From NCBI RefSeq assembly GCF_026262505.1, contig NC_067207.1, positions 10,756,082 through 10,820,081 on the forward strand: a stretch of DNA of 64,000 nucleotides, read 5' to 3'. Position 1 is the first letter of the stretch. Every line of letters begins with the position of its first letter. The notes under the pieces are model-generated. The model did no database searches. It had not been told where the DNA came from and saw nothing but the letters and a program-made list of their open reading frames with translations. The stretch is from Trichomonas vaginalis G3. Its lineage: Eukaryota > Parabasalia > Trichomonadida > Trichomonadidae. The position numbers and the translations under genes were made by a program. This document shows positions 8,930-19,287 of this stretch, one piece after another.

Positions 8930-9272
8930 GAAGAAGTCTTGACAAAACATGTACGATGAAATCATGACAAAACATTTACGATGAAATCATGACAAATTCA
9001 AGAGGTTAGAAAAGAGGTTAGAAAAGAGGTTAGATCTAACCTTCTACCCTAAATTATATTTTTGGTCATTTACACTCATTACGAAGAAGTCTTGACAAAA
9101 CATGAAAACATATATAATTTGTGAAAAGCGACACATTATATAATGTTTTCGACCCAGAAGACTAACAATTTTCCGAATAAAAACTTCATTTATTACTAAA
9201 CATCTTCAGGGCTAGAAGGCACGAAGTGCCTGGAAGCCCCACTACCTTTTTTTTTTTTTTTTTTTTTTTTTT
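8930..9272. repeat. Right TIR of Maverick A with terminal 26-T run
   Basis: Read from 9246 leftwards, the sequence begins GGTAGTGGGGCTTCCAGGCA and matches 46528 onward almost base for base for about 300 bp, including one hairpin near each end. A small hairpin GGCAC-TTC-GTGCC lies 17 bp from the end. Directly outside are 26 T residues (9247-9272); the matching end of Maverick C has 22 A residues. The host gene stub begins after the run. Confidence 0.9.
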
Positions 9273-9494
9273 CATTTCATTATTTTCAATTTCTTCTTCT
9301 CGTTTATGAGGTCTTTGATTATGACTCCATTGATTCCATGAAATTAAATATTCTTTATCATTATATTTATACCTCATTAGCTTATTTTGGCTTTCATATT
9401 CATTTAATAATTCACAATCTTCATTTTTAAATTGAAGTTTAACCCATTCAGGATTTAAACAATGTTTAATTAATCGCGGAATATCTGACATCAT
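9273..9494 (-). pseudogene. Host gene 5' fragment cut by Maverick A
   Basis: The frame starts MMSDIPRLIKHCLNPEWVKL and runs about 74 codons (to EEEIENNEM) before entering the T run and the Maverick TIR. The protein is hydrophilic with aromatic residues (YNDKEYLISWNQWSH). No family is recognised. It looks like the start of a host gene whose remainder lies beyond the inserted element or is lost. A TATATATAG element lies directly upstream of the ATG. Confidence 0.5.
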
Positions 9495-11545
9495 CTATAT
9501 ATAGCTTCTTTTATAAAAGAAAAAAATAAATTATTTTAAAATTAATGTTAATTTTTAAAATGTGTTTAGTATATAATATTTATTACTAATTTATTTAATA
9601 ATGTCGCGCTTTCTTACGAATTCATGACTTAAAAAACGTAAGAAAAAATTTTTATATCATCTATATATAGAAGATGTGAAAATATACCTTCATCTATATA
9701 TAGACGTAACAAAAAAAGTCACTAAACCCTTCATATCCTACTACTAATAACAATTATTATTCATGAATTTTGAAATATATGGAAACTAACATATAATATA
9801 CAAATGTGCTTACAGCATATCATAAAACAAAATATTTTTTATAGTTTGGTTATATTTATCAAAATTCTAAATAAGCTATATCTGAAACAGAAAATAACTA
9901 TCTTTCATGCATAAATTCCTTATCAAAATAGTAGACCCATTGTTTCATTTTTTGGAAATTTCATCTTTCTCTTTTTTTCATACAATTGAAAAATTATTTC
10001 ATAAATTATCGTGTTATTAAAAGTCGGGACTAAAATCAAAATTGATTTCTTCCATTTATTCCTTTCAATTTTCTTCCATCTCACTTTTTATTTTCTGAGA
10101 GACTTTTGCAACTGTATAGATGCTTCATAAATAAGAGTTCAAAAAATTTCTATTTAAATTAATAAGACCTTTTTTAAAAAATACAATTAGAGAAATATTC
10201 AAATTTTAACAATAGTAGAGAATATGTTTAAATCATTGATGCCATTTGCAACAAAACAATTAGGAACTACCATCAGAGAGCAGAATCCATTTGGATTTTA
10301 AGAAATTTGATTAATATTTATTAAAAAAATGATTAATTATTTCATCAAAAAAATGATGTAATCAATACAAGTTGATAATACAGTGTACAGTTTGATAACT
10401 GAATTCAATTTTTTTGTCAAATTATTTTATTTGATCATCGTTTCATTGATGAAATATTCACCCTAAATGCGAAGAAGAAAATCACTTCTTTAATCCGGAA
10501 ATAATCAATTATTCATTTTCATATTTTCAATGACTGACAAAAATTCCTAATATAATAAATGTATTCTAGCATAACTAGGTATAGAAAAATTATATTTATT
10601 TGAAGAACAATCATAATTTGAATGTCAAAAATAATTTTGCAAATTACCTCAGACTTTTCAGAGGATTGAGTGGCAACTCAATCCTCTGAAATAGTCTGTG
10701 GTAATTTTTAGTCTCTACACTATTTCAATATAAGCTCCATTTTTAAACAGTTTTTAAAAATCGAGCATTGAAAAGTGTGATGAGACTTTTGATTTTTTTT
10801 GACAAGGATAACATCTTGCTGACGTAAATTAATATCATTTTTGGACAAGACATTTATTTTTAATATAAGATTATATGGAAAATTTCAATCCAAAAGTTTT
10901 TTTTTGACATGATTTTTAATTTTTAATTTGGAACCGGTCACCAACTTATATGTTTCTCATATGCGCTTATACGAATATCGAAGATAAATTCAAATCTGAC
11001 AGATTTCGGCTTTATTAAGAATTTTGATATTGTAAATTATTAACTATATATACGCACTTATTCTATCTAATTTTTACTAAATTTAATTTTATATTTAAAA
11101 ATAAGTTATTGGCATATCGTAATAAATTATTCAGTTCTTTATTTTCACATATATTTTATTGCGGAATATTTTTATTTTACTTTATTATTTTCAGACACTA
11201 TAGAAAAATTCTATATCATGATTTTTGAAAGCTAACTCAGTTTATAAAATGCAAAGTTTGCATATTCTTTTAAATATATAATATTTTCCCTATTCGATCA
11301 ATATAAATTAAAGCACGTTAATTCAAGAATTGTTTACTTATTCTAATTTCATATCGTTCTTTGATCATGCTTCAATGTAATGATCATAAATTTACTTCAC
11401 TTGCTTGCATGCACATCACACCCATAATCTTCCAAAATGCTGACATTATCACTTTTTAATTTCTAGCAGTTATTATGAATTTTTCATGGTAATTCTGAAA
11501 CCATTCAATTTTCTCAATTGAGTCATCAATTGATTAATTTAACAA
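9495..11545. other. Long AT-rich intergenic stretch
   Basis: No coding frame of note is seen in about 2 kb. Contents are three copies of CATCTATATATAG near 9492-9705 and a 31-bp-arm hairpin at 10641-10707 (listed separately). The rest is low-complexity A/T. No RNA gene is recognised. Confidence 0.6.
10641..10707. repeat. Near-perfect hairpin in host intergenic DNA
   Basis: The left arm (10641-10671) and right arm (10676-10707) pair over about 31 bp with only a few mismatches around a GGCA loop. The innermost 16 bp (TTCAGAGGATTGAGT and its complement) are perfect. It resembles in size the units of the hairpin chain at 19877-21131 but not in sequence. Confidence 0.85.
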
Positions 11546-12328
11546 ATGTCCTACCACTCTAAACTTGAGTTACAAAGATTTCTCAATCAGACGAGTATTA
11601 ACTATAGTAGGGGCGATTCTGATAGTTTAAAACGTTGCTTATCTCATTTTATTAATCTCAGAAGGGATTTTGAAACATTCCGCAGAGAGAATCTTCATAA
11701 AACACCTGATGTAAATATATACCATTTTGTACAGTTTTTGGCTTTACACGGCCTTACAACACGCTTACCTCGTGAGGCCGATAGATTTAAATTTGTTCTC
11801 AATCTGGCTATTCAACAACAATGGTGTGATAATTTAGTAAACATATTCCAATACGTAAAATTCACACCAATGGCCAATGTTCAGAGATGCCTTCTTCATC
11901 CAACATTTTCACTTTTTGAGGGATTCTGTTTAGTTCACCAAATGGCTCTTGAAAATTGTCTATATCAAAATATAGTCAATATTATTCCCCAATTTGAACC
12001 ATTTATCCTTTCTTACATTACATTCTACCATTATCAAGATACAACAATAGTAATTACATATACAAAAGAACGTAAAAAGAATCGAATGATACATAAATAC
12101 ATATGCATAAACGATGACATCTGGATATACGGTAATACAAAGATTCCACTCATCAAAGCGAAGTTTTGTTCAGATTTCCTCCAAAAGGAAACCGCTCAAA
12201 CAGAAATAACCGATCCTTCATATTTAGCAATTGATTCAAAGATTGATAAAGTTATTTCAGAAATTCAAGAAACTGCACCATCCGATTCTGAGTTCGAAAT
12301 CTTTTCGAACGGAACGATTGTTTGGTAG
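11546..12328 (+). CDS. Hypothetical host protein (260 aa)
   Basis: A single uninterrupted frame with ATG at 11546 (MSYHSKLELQRFLNQTS). It is mostly predicted helical, with aromatic and Leu-rich blocks (VNIYHFVQFLALHGLTTRLP; LSYITFYHYQDTTIVITYTK) and an acidic, Ser-rich C-terminus (TAPSDSEFEIF). No signal peptide or membrane span is evident and I recognise no domain. Intronless layout and base composition fit a T. vaginalis gene. An RNA- or DNA-binding role cannot be argued from the sequence. Confidence 0.7.
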   Translation: MSYHSKLELQRFLNQTSINYSRGDSDSLKRCLSHFINLRRDFETFRRENLHKTPDVNIYHFVQFLALHGLTTRLPREADRFKFVLNLAIQQQWCDNLVNIFQYVKFTPMANVQRCLLHPTFSLFEGFCLVHQMALENCLYQNIVNIIPQFEPFILSYITFYHYQDTTIVITYTKERKKNRMIHKYICINDDIWIYGNTKIPLIKAKFCSDFLQKETAQTEITDPSYLAIDSKIDKVISEIQETAPSDSEFEIFSNGTIVW

Positions 12329-12715
12329 AGACATATTTATTGTCATATTATTTTTCTTTCTATCTTTTATATATTAATTTGCTTTCTTATTTATTTAAAA
12401 GCATCATCCTATACTAATAAAAAGCAACATGAATTCATTATTGGTTTTCTTTTTATTTCGAGATTTTTTTTGACAATTGTGTCTCATCACATTATATTGC
12501 TTAAAAATAGAATAATACATCTTCTGATATTCAATTCCTTCTATGATTTTACCCAAACAAAAAGAATTCAAAAATAAAATTATGGATGCAATAGAGGTCA
12601 AGCTAAGCGAAATTTTATTAATTTACAAAAAGTAATCATCGATTGTAACTTTCATTTTCTATGAAACAAAATCTAAATTAGAATATACTTTTTATTATTA
12701 AAACACAAACGCATT
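12329..12715. other. Intergenic, nothing recognised
   Basis: AT-rich DNA between the 3' ends of two convergent host genes. The short antisense frames here look like chance. No hairpin or RNA gene was seen. Confidence 0.6.
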
Positions 12716-13684
12716 TCATAAGTCCATTCTATAGTAATTCGGCTGAGTTGCATGAAATGTACTAGAAAAATGCAACTTTGCCTTGTATGGTGCTGATATA
12801 CGCCCGGTACCGCAGACTTGGTTCAAGGAGTGGAAATGAAGTTTCGAGTTTAATCGAAGATTGCCTGCCATCTTTGACTTATTTTTATAATTAGCCAGAT
12901 AATTTACAATATCGTTCATTGTCCAACGTTGCGCTGGATCAAAAACTATTGTTTTTTCTATAATTGTTTTTGCAAAGTCATAAATTTCAGGTAGGATCTT
13001 GAATTCTGCCTTTTTAATACGCTCTTCCATTTCTTGTTTTGTGCTTCCAGGAAACGGGAGCTTCCCAGTGTTTAGATTATACAATGTCACACCAAAACTC
13101 CACACATCACTTGCAAAAGGATCATAAGGAAGATCTCCTAGTTTTTCTGGTGGAATATATGCTAGTGAACCTCGAATAGCATTTGTTTTCAGATCAAATG
13201 AAGCAAAACCAAAGTCTGCAAGCTTAATCCTGTTATATTCATCAAGAAGTAAATTGGCTGGTTTAATATCGTGATGAGCCATGCCCATTGAGTGACAATG
13301 CTGAAGAGCCTGGGCAAATTGTTTAACGTATTCGAATAAAACTGCCTTTTGAGGGATACCATATAAATTAATATACTTATCTAGTGATTGGTTCTTGCAA
13401 TATTCAAGAATGATGAACATATAGTTATTTTCGGTAAAATGGTTATAAATGTTAACAATGTTTGGATGGGAAACCTTAATAAGAGCATCAATTTCATTTT
13501 GGTAGAATTGTATATTGTTAGAAGAATCTTCTTTTGAGGAGTTAATATGACAAACCTTGCAAATGAATTCCTGTTGATAATTTTGGTCATAAACAAGATA
13601 GCATGTTGCAAAGCATCCCTTGCCTATCTGTCTCTTAAAAATATATCCATGCTTATCTAATAGGAAAACCATCTCGTCAAACAT
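12716..13684 (-). CDS. CAMK-like protein kinase (322 aa)
   Basis: A complete Ser/Thr kinase domain fills residues 11-265. Visible are the Gly loop IGKGCFA (20-26), Lys43 in ICKV, the helix-C Glu64, an HHD catalytic loop with Asp139 and Asn144 (HHDIKPANLLLD), DFG at 157-159, the activation segment with PPE at 178-180, and DVWSFG. The HRD Arg is replaced by His, as in many kinases not needing activation-loop phosphorylation. The C-terminal tail of about 55 residues is basic. T. vaginalis has a very large family of such kinases. It would phosphorylate cytoplasmic or nuclear proteins; the substrate is unknown. Confidence 0.92.
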   Translation of the reverse strand: MFDEMVFLLDKHGYIFKRQIGKGCFATCYLVYDQNYQQEFICKVCHINSSKEDSSNNIQFYQNEIDALIKVSHPNIVNIYNHFTENNYMFIILEYCKNQSLDKYINLYGIPQKAVLFEYVKQFAQALQHCHSMGMAHHDIKPANLLLDEYNRIKLADFGFASFDLKTNAIRGSLAYIPPEKLGDLPYDPFASDVWSFGVTLYNLNTGKLPFPGSTKQEMEERIKKAEFKILPEIYDFAKTIIEKTIVFDPAQRWTMNDIVNYLANYKNKSKMAGNLRLNSKLHFHSLNQVCGTGRISAPYKAKLHFSSTFHATQPNYYRMDL

Positions 13685-13690
13685 TGCAAG

Positions 13691-13704
13691 AAATAAAAAT
13701 ATGA
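13691..13704 (-). promoter_or_regulatory. Probable initiator (Inr) of the kinase gene
   Basis: On the minus strand the sequence TTCATATTTTTATTT lies about 18 bp before the ATG. It matches the T. vaginalis initiator pattern TCA+1YW, which normally sits within about 20 bp of the start codon. Confidence 0.6.
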
Positions 13705-14456
13705 AAAAGTACGCATTGAAAATCTCTTTGAATATTTTCTATAAACGTTTCCCAAAAATTTATGTAATGATATGCTTTGCCTATAAATAGAAAAAATGTG
13801 AATTAATTTGGGTTTCAGAAAACAAATTGTTCATGTGGGATAAATGAAAGCAATTTTTGTTACTATTCAGAAAAAATATTTACAGTTAAAGAATTATTTT
13901 ATACATTACTGCATAACTATCAATGATATAGCAATTATTCAAAAATAATCATATTCAATAGATTTGAAGTTTTGAATGAAATTGTGAAGCGTTCTGAATT
14001 TTATTTGGCAGGACATGAAATGATGATACTGGAATAATAAAGCAAATTTAAGCGAATTTTTATTAAATAAAATTTTGAATTTTATTCAAATATTTGAATT
14101 AGACTCAATTTTGATATCGGGGATTTTGCATCTTAGAATTACAAACGAAGGAAAAATATTAATATTAATTTTGAGTAAAAAATATTGGATAACATTTTTC
14201 TAATTCTATCGCCAAAAGAAATAACAAATGAAAAACACAAAAGCTACATCAAAACTGACTAACTAGGATATCTGCTTGATATGACAAGTATAATAAAAGA
14301 TTTATTTAATACAATGAGCTCAATAGTTTTGGTTATTATGCAATAAATTTCGTCCATTTTTTCTCAAGAACTAATTTTCATCTAATTAATAGATTTATAT
14401 TTAACCATATATTATGAAATTCAACTTTAGTTAGATAATTAGATTAAAAATGTTAA
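13705..14456. other. Intergenic, nothing recognised
   Basis: About 750 bp of AT-rich DNA between the kinase promoter and the tRNA gene, without a credible frame or structured repeat. Confidence 0.55.
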
Positions 14457-14528
14457 TGCGATATCGTTCAGCGGTTAGGATATGTGGTTTTCATCCACAG
14501 GATCGGGGTTTGACTCCCTGTATCGGAA
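14457..14528 (+). tRNA. tRNA-Glu (anticodon UUC)
   Basis: A 72-nt cloverleaf. The acceptor stem is TGCGATA pairing with TATCGGA with one G-G mismatch at the second pair. The D arm is GTTCAGCGGTTAGGAT, the anticodon stem TGTGG/CCACA with loop TTTTCAT gives anticodon TTC at 14490-14492, and the T arm is GGGGTTTGACTCCCT. Box A and box B promoters are internal, and a T run follows at 14531. No intron. The body is a normal eukaryotic tRNA-Glu; the mismatch could mean a weak or decaying copy. Confidence 0.92.
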
Positions 14529-14757
14529 AATTTTTTTATATTTGTCTGATATCTTTTTTATTGCTTTTTGCTTCAATCATTATTGATTAATAATAACGAT
14601 AAGTAAACTAATTGAATTGAGAAATTTAAAATCCAACTCTTAAAATAAAAAATCAGATATTCTCGAAGTACAACGATGACGATTTTTTATAAACCTTTCA
14701 AAATTGAAATGAGATTCAGATCAGAATTATTGAGAGCGAAATTCAAAACAGTTTTTA

Positions 14758-16215
14758 ATGTTTTTCCTTTGCTCTGTTCTTTCATCTTGCGTTGATTATA
14801 ATCTCTTCAACAATCTTAAGATATATCAAGTCATGATATCATCTTTCCAAGATGGAGACCCTTCAATTGGCTATGGAATAGGCTATGGTCCCTCACATCA
14901 CTTAGGAGATCTTCGTGGAATAATTGATGCCCTAGATTATATCAAGGACTTAGGATTCAATACACTTTGGATGACTCCAGTTTTCGATTCTACAAACGGC
15001 CAAGGAGGCAAAATATTACAATCCACTGGATACTTCGCTACCAACTACTTCAAGATCGATCCAAACTTTGGTGATGAAAAAGTTTTCAAAGAGTTGATTG
15101 ACACTGCCCACTCAAAAGGCCTTTATGTATTACTTGATGGCGTTTTTGGTCATCATGGCGGCGTAACAACACCATCTCCATCAGGCAATTTACCACAGGG
15201 TGGCAACAATCCAGTTAGTTATCCAGGAAGCCTTCCTTATTATTCCGAAGTTGCAAAGTATTGGATTGAGACTTATGGAATTGATGGCTGGCGTCTCGAC
15301 CAATGCTACCAACTTAACCAGAACGGTCACAATTACCTTCACGAAATCCGTCAAGTCGTTGAAGCTGCATGCGATAAACGCAAAGCTGCTGGAGAGAAAT
15401 GGGGTATTCTCGGCTACGTAGTTGGTGAAGACTGGAACTCTGCAGATTTAATCAACCGCGAAACATATGGCCAAGATGGTCTCAGATCTGCATTTGACTT
15501 CCCATCTCGTTACAATCTTGTTCAGGGAATTGCTTGCGAGGAATCTGGTGCTGGAGGCCGTGGAGCTTCAGCTCTCGCCGACGTTCTCAAATCGAACGAT
15601 CAGAAAGGCTACACCAATACTCCTGTTTATCCAAACCTTTTTGTTTCTAACCATGATGTATGGCGCTTCGGTAACCTTATCAGAAGCAAGTATAACGAAG
15701 ACCAGTCCTCAGACAGCTACTGGAAACGTTATAAGATCGCATTGACCACTCAATGTGCAACATCTGGACCAATTACCGTCTATTACGGGGATGAAATTGG
15801 TGATATCACCGATTGCTGGCATAGCCCATCACAAACAACTTGTGGTCCAAATACGTATTCAGATAACTGTGCCAGAACTGACGGAAAGATCACTAATTTC
15901 AATTCCCGTGAAAAGGATATGCACGATTTCGTCAAAAAGTTAAATAAGATCAGAGATGCAAATCCTTCTCTTTACAGAGGCACATTTTCTAACACTCTTG
16001 TCGGAAATGTACTTTTCAACTGCAAGTGGGACGAATCTACCCAGAATAAGGTTGTTTATGCAGCAAACTTAGATGAACACTCAAATACAGTTCAGTATAC
16101 GGTCGGAGGAACAAAGATGACAGACTTAATAACTGGAGCTGTATTCGAAGGAAAAGGTGGTGTTTACACAATTACTTTTGATGGCCTTGATTGCGGTTTA
16201 TTCCTTGTTGAATAA
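14758..16215 (+). CDS. Secreted alpha-amylase-type glycoside hydrolase, GH13 (485 aa)
   Basis: The N-terminal 15 residues or so (MFFLCSVLSSC) look like a short signal peptide. The (beta/alpha)8 amylase core has region I as VLLDGVFGHHGG (123-134), region II GWRLDQ with nucleophile Asp181, region III VVGEDWN with acid/base Glu224, and region IV FVSNHD with Asp300. Thus all three catalytic acids are present. A C-terminal beta domain follows from about residue 400. It would hydrolyse alpha-1,4 glucans such as starch or glycogen outside the cell or in vacuoles, in line with glycogen use by this vaginal parasite. The region I Asn of many amylases is replaced, so specificity within GH13 is uncertain. 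The base composition is less AT-rich than its surroundings, typical of expressed host genes. Confidence 0.92.
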   Translation: MFFLCSVLSSCVDYNLFNNLKIYQVMISSFQDGDPSIGYGIGYGPSHHLGDLRGIIDALDYIKDLGFNTLWMTPVFDSTNGQGGKILQSTGYFATNYFKIDPNFGDEKVFKELIDTAHSKGLYVLLDGVFGHHGGVTTPSPSGNLPQGGNNPVSYPGSLPYYSEVAKYWIETYGIDGWRLDQCYQLNQNGHNYLHEIRQVVEAACDKRKAAGEKWGILGYVVGEDWNSADLINRETYGQDGLRSAFDFPSRYNLVQGIACEESGAGGRGASALADVLKSNDQKGYTNTPVYPNLFVSNHDVWRFGNLIRSKYNEDQSSDSYWKRYKIALTTQCATSGPITVYYGDEIGDITDCWHSPSQTTCGPNTYSDNCARTDGKITNFNSREKDMHDFVKKLNKIRDANPSLYRGTFSNTLVGNVLFNCKWDESTQNKVVYAANLDEHSNTVQYTVGGTKMTDLITGAVFEGKGGVYTITFDGLDCGLFLVE

Positions 16216-16707
16216 ATCACTTTTTTTAATAAATCATTCCCATACATATCAGTAAACCTATTATAAATAGGCCTTTTTAGTCGTTTATCACTATTTTCAA
16301 GGAATATGGAACTAATTAAATGCTGAAGATTCGGAATCATCTTATAGTTGAGGCGATGTAATATTGAATTTGATGAATTTTTCCAGTAGTTATTACACAA
16401 ACAAGATAGACTGTTGTTTTCCCTTATAAAGGAGGCGTTCTAAAATATATTTTCAAATTTAGCCTCAATCATCAAAATTATAATTTGAATCCATTAAAAA
16501 TATCATAGTTATCTTAAATTACTAGAAAATATTGTGAAAATCTCATAATTTTTTCGAAAGATATGAAATATTGATTTTCTGAACATTTACTGCACCAGTG
16601 AGTCTAAATTGTAAAAGCACTTCAGACCATAAGAATCATTAAAGGTTTGTACGATCAAAATAGAAATTTATTATTAGAAATAAAAACAATGGTATAACTG
16701 ATGGATA
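16216..16707. other. Intergenic, nothing recognised
   Basis: AT-rich DNA between the convergent amylase and RRM genes. The short frames look like chance. Confidence 0.55.
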
Positions 16708-17157
16708 TTAACAATAGACAACACGAGGATGGGGTATGTAGCACCTTTTATATTTCGTGTAATAATCAAAGGATTTATACCCACAATTGAAGGAACGATC
16801 ACTATCGTCTGTAAATGGAGAGTAAGCATCTGCATTGATTTCCTTTTCTGAATCGTCATGAACATAAATTACTGAATTTTCATCCTGAAAGATTTCATTT
16901 TGTACGTAAGCAGGTAGTTCGCCATATTTTGTAAAGATCATATCATGCTTTATGATCAAACCATTCAAATTCTGGGATGCTTTTCTTGCTTCATCTTCAT
17001 CAGCGAAAATTACAAATGCGGTTTTTCTAAATTCTTGATTATCATCAACAAGCATGCAAATTTTGGTTGGTGTTCCAAACTGAGTGACCATATCAGCGAT
17101 ATTATCCGCAGTACTTTGGACAGGAACATTGTAAAGACATAAGCCCGCCAACGACAT
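16708..17157 (-). CDS. Small RRM-domain RNA-binding protein (149 aa)
   Basis: One RRM at about residues 4-78, with RNP2 as LCLYNV (6-11) and RNP1 as RKTAFVIF (44-51), then EARKASQNLNGL and a fourth strand. The C-terminal half is acidic then Tyr/Lys-rich (DYYTKYKRCYIPHPR). The first ATG in frame is at 17157. Upstream the frame has no ATG, and an initiator-like TTCATATTTTG lies about 44 bp before the start. The layout of one short RRM plus tail resembles small splicing or cap-binding factors, but no specific orthologue is recognised. Confidence 0.8.
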   Translation of the reverse strand: MSLAGLCLYNVPVQSTADNIADMVTQFGTPTKICMLVDDNQEFRKTAFVIFADEDEARKASQNLNGLIIKHDMIFTKYGELPAYVQNEIFQDENSVIYVHDDSEKEINADAYSPFTDDSDRSFNCGYKSFDYYTKYKRCYIPHPRVVYC

Positions 17158-17786
17158 CAGAATTTTATGTAAAAGAGGGGAAAAATTTTCTCTCAAAATA
17201 TGAAATAGTAAATTCTTCTCAAAAAAATAATTATTTATTCATTAATCAATTATATTGTGTTCTCGATGTAGATACGGTTTCAGATAAAAACTATATAAAA
17301 TTTGATAAAGCACTAAATAAAGCATACCGTACCTTGAATAACCGGCGAACCATTCAATTGGTCATAGACCAATTTGAGATACCCTTTTCAGAGGAATCTA
17401 AAATGTTGTTTATATGGTTATTTATATATTATTTAATCATTTTCTTAAATAAAAATCATAAGTTCTCAATTTTTCTTCATAACGATTCTTATAAATTTTA
17501 ATGTTTTTACTATGAGTGCTAAATATTATTAATTACTAAATGATTTTAAAAAGAAAAAACATGTTTTTACTTTGTACGTTAACATACGTTAATATCACTT
17601 CGGCTATGGATAGAGGCCAACAGCGCCTTATTAATGAGAAAAACATTAGCCTCTTATCAATGAGATGGAAGTGTATTCGTGGATTACAATTGTGAATTCG
17701 GATACACTTCCATCTCAAAAAATGCAATCAAATTTGTATTGAATTGCATTTTTTGAATACATGCTATTGGCATTTGGGTTTTTAGT
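17158..17786. other. Intergenic with foldback sequence
   Basis: No gene is seen. The region contains the initiator-like site of the RRM gene, a short palindrome GGTCATAGACC at about 17360, and the two adjacent foldbacks listed at 17662-17754. Confidence 0.55.
17662..17754. repeat. Two adjacent foldback hairpins
   Basis: Arms 17662-17679 and 17699-17716 (GAGATGGAAGTGTAT and its complement, one mismatch further in) form the first hairpin. Arms 17717-17728 and 17743-17754 (AAAAAATGCAAT and complement) form the second. They abut with no spacer, the same end-to-end arrangement as the chain at 19877-21131. Confidence 0.8.
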
Positions 17787-17838
17787 GCATTTATATTATA
17801 TTGGTACTAAGGCTTTTGGAAAATTTACAAAATAAATA

Positions 17839-19143
17839 TAGGGTGTCCAAAGGTGTGTTTAGCACAAACCTGAATACTGCGAATAGAAATAAACAAGTTA
17901 AATATATATAAAGTTTATTTAAATATAATCACCATTGGATTCAATCACGCGTTCGCAGCGATCGATCCAGGCTTGAAAGACACGCTTTAAATCATCATGA
18001 GAAAATTGCTCAAATTGCTCTCTTACAAAATTTTCAAGATCATCTGGACTCGCGAATTCGCGTCCTTCAGCTCTCTTTTTTAGCGTGCCGAATAAATAAA
18101 AGTCAGAGGGTGCAATATCAGGTGAATAAATTGGGTTTTGGAACAACTTTGACATTGTTTTCCACCAAGTAATTCATTACCTTATGACTTTTGTGAACTC
18201 TTGAATTATCAAAATGAATTGCAAACTTTTGTTTTTGTTGTTTGGATTTCTCAAACTCATCAGAATTGATAATTTGAGTAAGAACATTGTCAATTAGATA
18301 CTGAGCATTCATCGTATTAGGTTTTTGAAGAATATCAATTGCGATGATGCCATTCACGCCCCAAAAAACCGACAACATCATCATTGGTGTGTCAATTTTT
18401 TTCTTCGGGAATGTTTGCGGATTTTCATCCTTCGGGATCCACATGATTTTGGCTTCTGTTGCATATTGAAACCAAGACTCGTCCCCTGTTACTAAAAAGC
18501 GAAACTTCTTGGATTGATACGCACGCAATAGAGAGAGGAGCTCTTTCGAAGATTGGACTCTAGATTTTTTTTGAACTGAATTAAGGTTGTGCGGAACCCA
18601 ACGTGTATACGCTAGTTTGTAGTTCAAATAATTGTGCAGATAATAACTGACTGTTGTACGTGGTATCTTTGTCATCTCCTCTATCCTTCTGAGTGATGCT
18701 CTTGGGTCTTCATCTAGCGCTTGAAGAATTGCTTTGATTTTTCTTTGATCCGGCGATTTTTTGTCAATTTTTATGATGGGCGCCTTTTTGTTCATGAAGT
18801 GATACATCCTAACATGATACGTTACAGTGGAATAGCTAGGAGCATCCATACCGAAGCATTTTACCAATGTCTCGTAGATTTTTTTACAGTCTTTGCATTT
18901 TTTTGCAAGAGCGAGGATGTTTTCTTTATGATTCATTAAAAAAATGAAAAAAATCCCGCCAAAATTTCCCGCGAAACCGCCTCTTGTCTCAAAATTCATT
19001 TTATATCCCGGCATGGCGCCAAAATACAACTTACTCATCATATACATATATTCATATTTTTTATTATATATTTATAATCAGCATATATCTCCTTTAATAG
19101 TCTCATATAGAGCGCTGTGCTAAACGCACCTTTGGACACCCTA
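17839..19143 (-). mobile_element. Tvmar1-type mariner transposon, copy 1
   Basis: A 1305-bp Tc1/mariner element with TIRs TAGGGTGTCCAAAGGTG at both ends, extending about 28 bp with small differences (GTTTAGCAC conserved inside). It is flanked by TA duplications at 17837-17838 and 19144-19145. It encodes one transposase on the minus strand. Comparison with copy two at 61431 shows very high identity, so both are recent. T. vaginalis is known to carry hundreds of Tvmar1 copies. Confidence 0.93.
17919..18936 (-). pseudogene. Mariner transposase, copy 1 (one frameshift)
   Basis: Start MNHKENILALAKKCKDCKK at 18936, then helix-turn-helix DNA-binding motifs, the mariner WVPHNL motif, catalytic VTGDESW, HFDNSRVH and the signature YSPDIAPSDFYLFG, giving a D-D34D mariner triad. 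The C-terminus ends ESNGDYI. A T run at about 18131-18134 has one more T than copy two, which shifts the frame between the second Asp block and YSPDIAPSD, so this copy is probably inactive. It would otherwise act by cut-and-paste at TA sites. Confidence 0.9.
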
Positions 19144-19287
19144 TATAATATTTTGTAAATGTTATCGGTTCTTACGCTTTTGGAAGGAGGGATGGTATTT
19201 TTGGAGCATTTATATTACATTGGTACTAAGGCTTTTGGAAAATTTACAAAATAAATTTAATATTTTGTAAATGTTATCGGTTCTTAC

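Larger units (their letters stand above)
1..9272. mobile_element. Maverick (Polinton) element A, right part
   Basis: This is the right-hand part of a Maverick; its left part lies before the window. It is recognised by a retroviral-type integrase, fibre, minor capsid-like, HNH and adenine methylase genes, small basic virion-type genes, and a TIR at 8930-9246 that matches the left TIR of Maverick C in inverted orientation. A 26-T run follows the TIR. Gene order on the minus strand is a structural gene, penton-like, HNH, small proteins, fibre and methylase; the integrase and a second penton-like gene are on the plus strand. About four genes look broken, with roughly five to eight breaks in total. 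Near identity to C over shared blocks suggests a recent insertion. Confidence 0.9.

Noticed and set aside
12404-12601. A 65-codon minus-strand frame between two host genes
   Set aside because: AT-driven composition, no promoter and no domain; likely chance.
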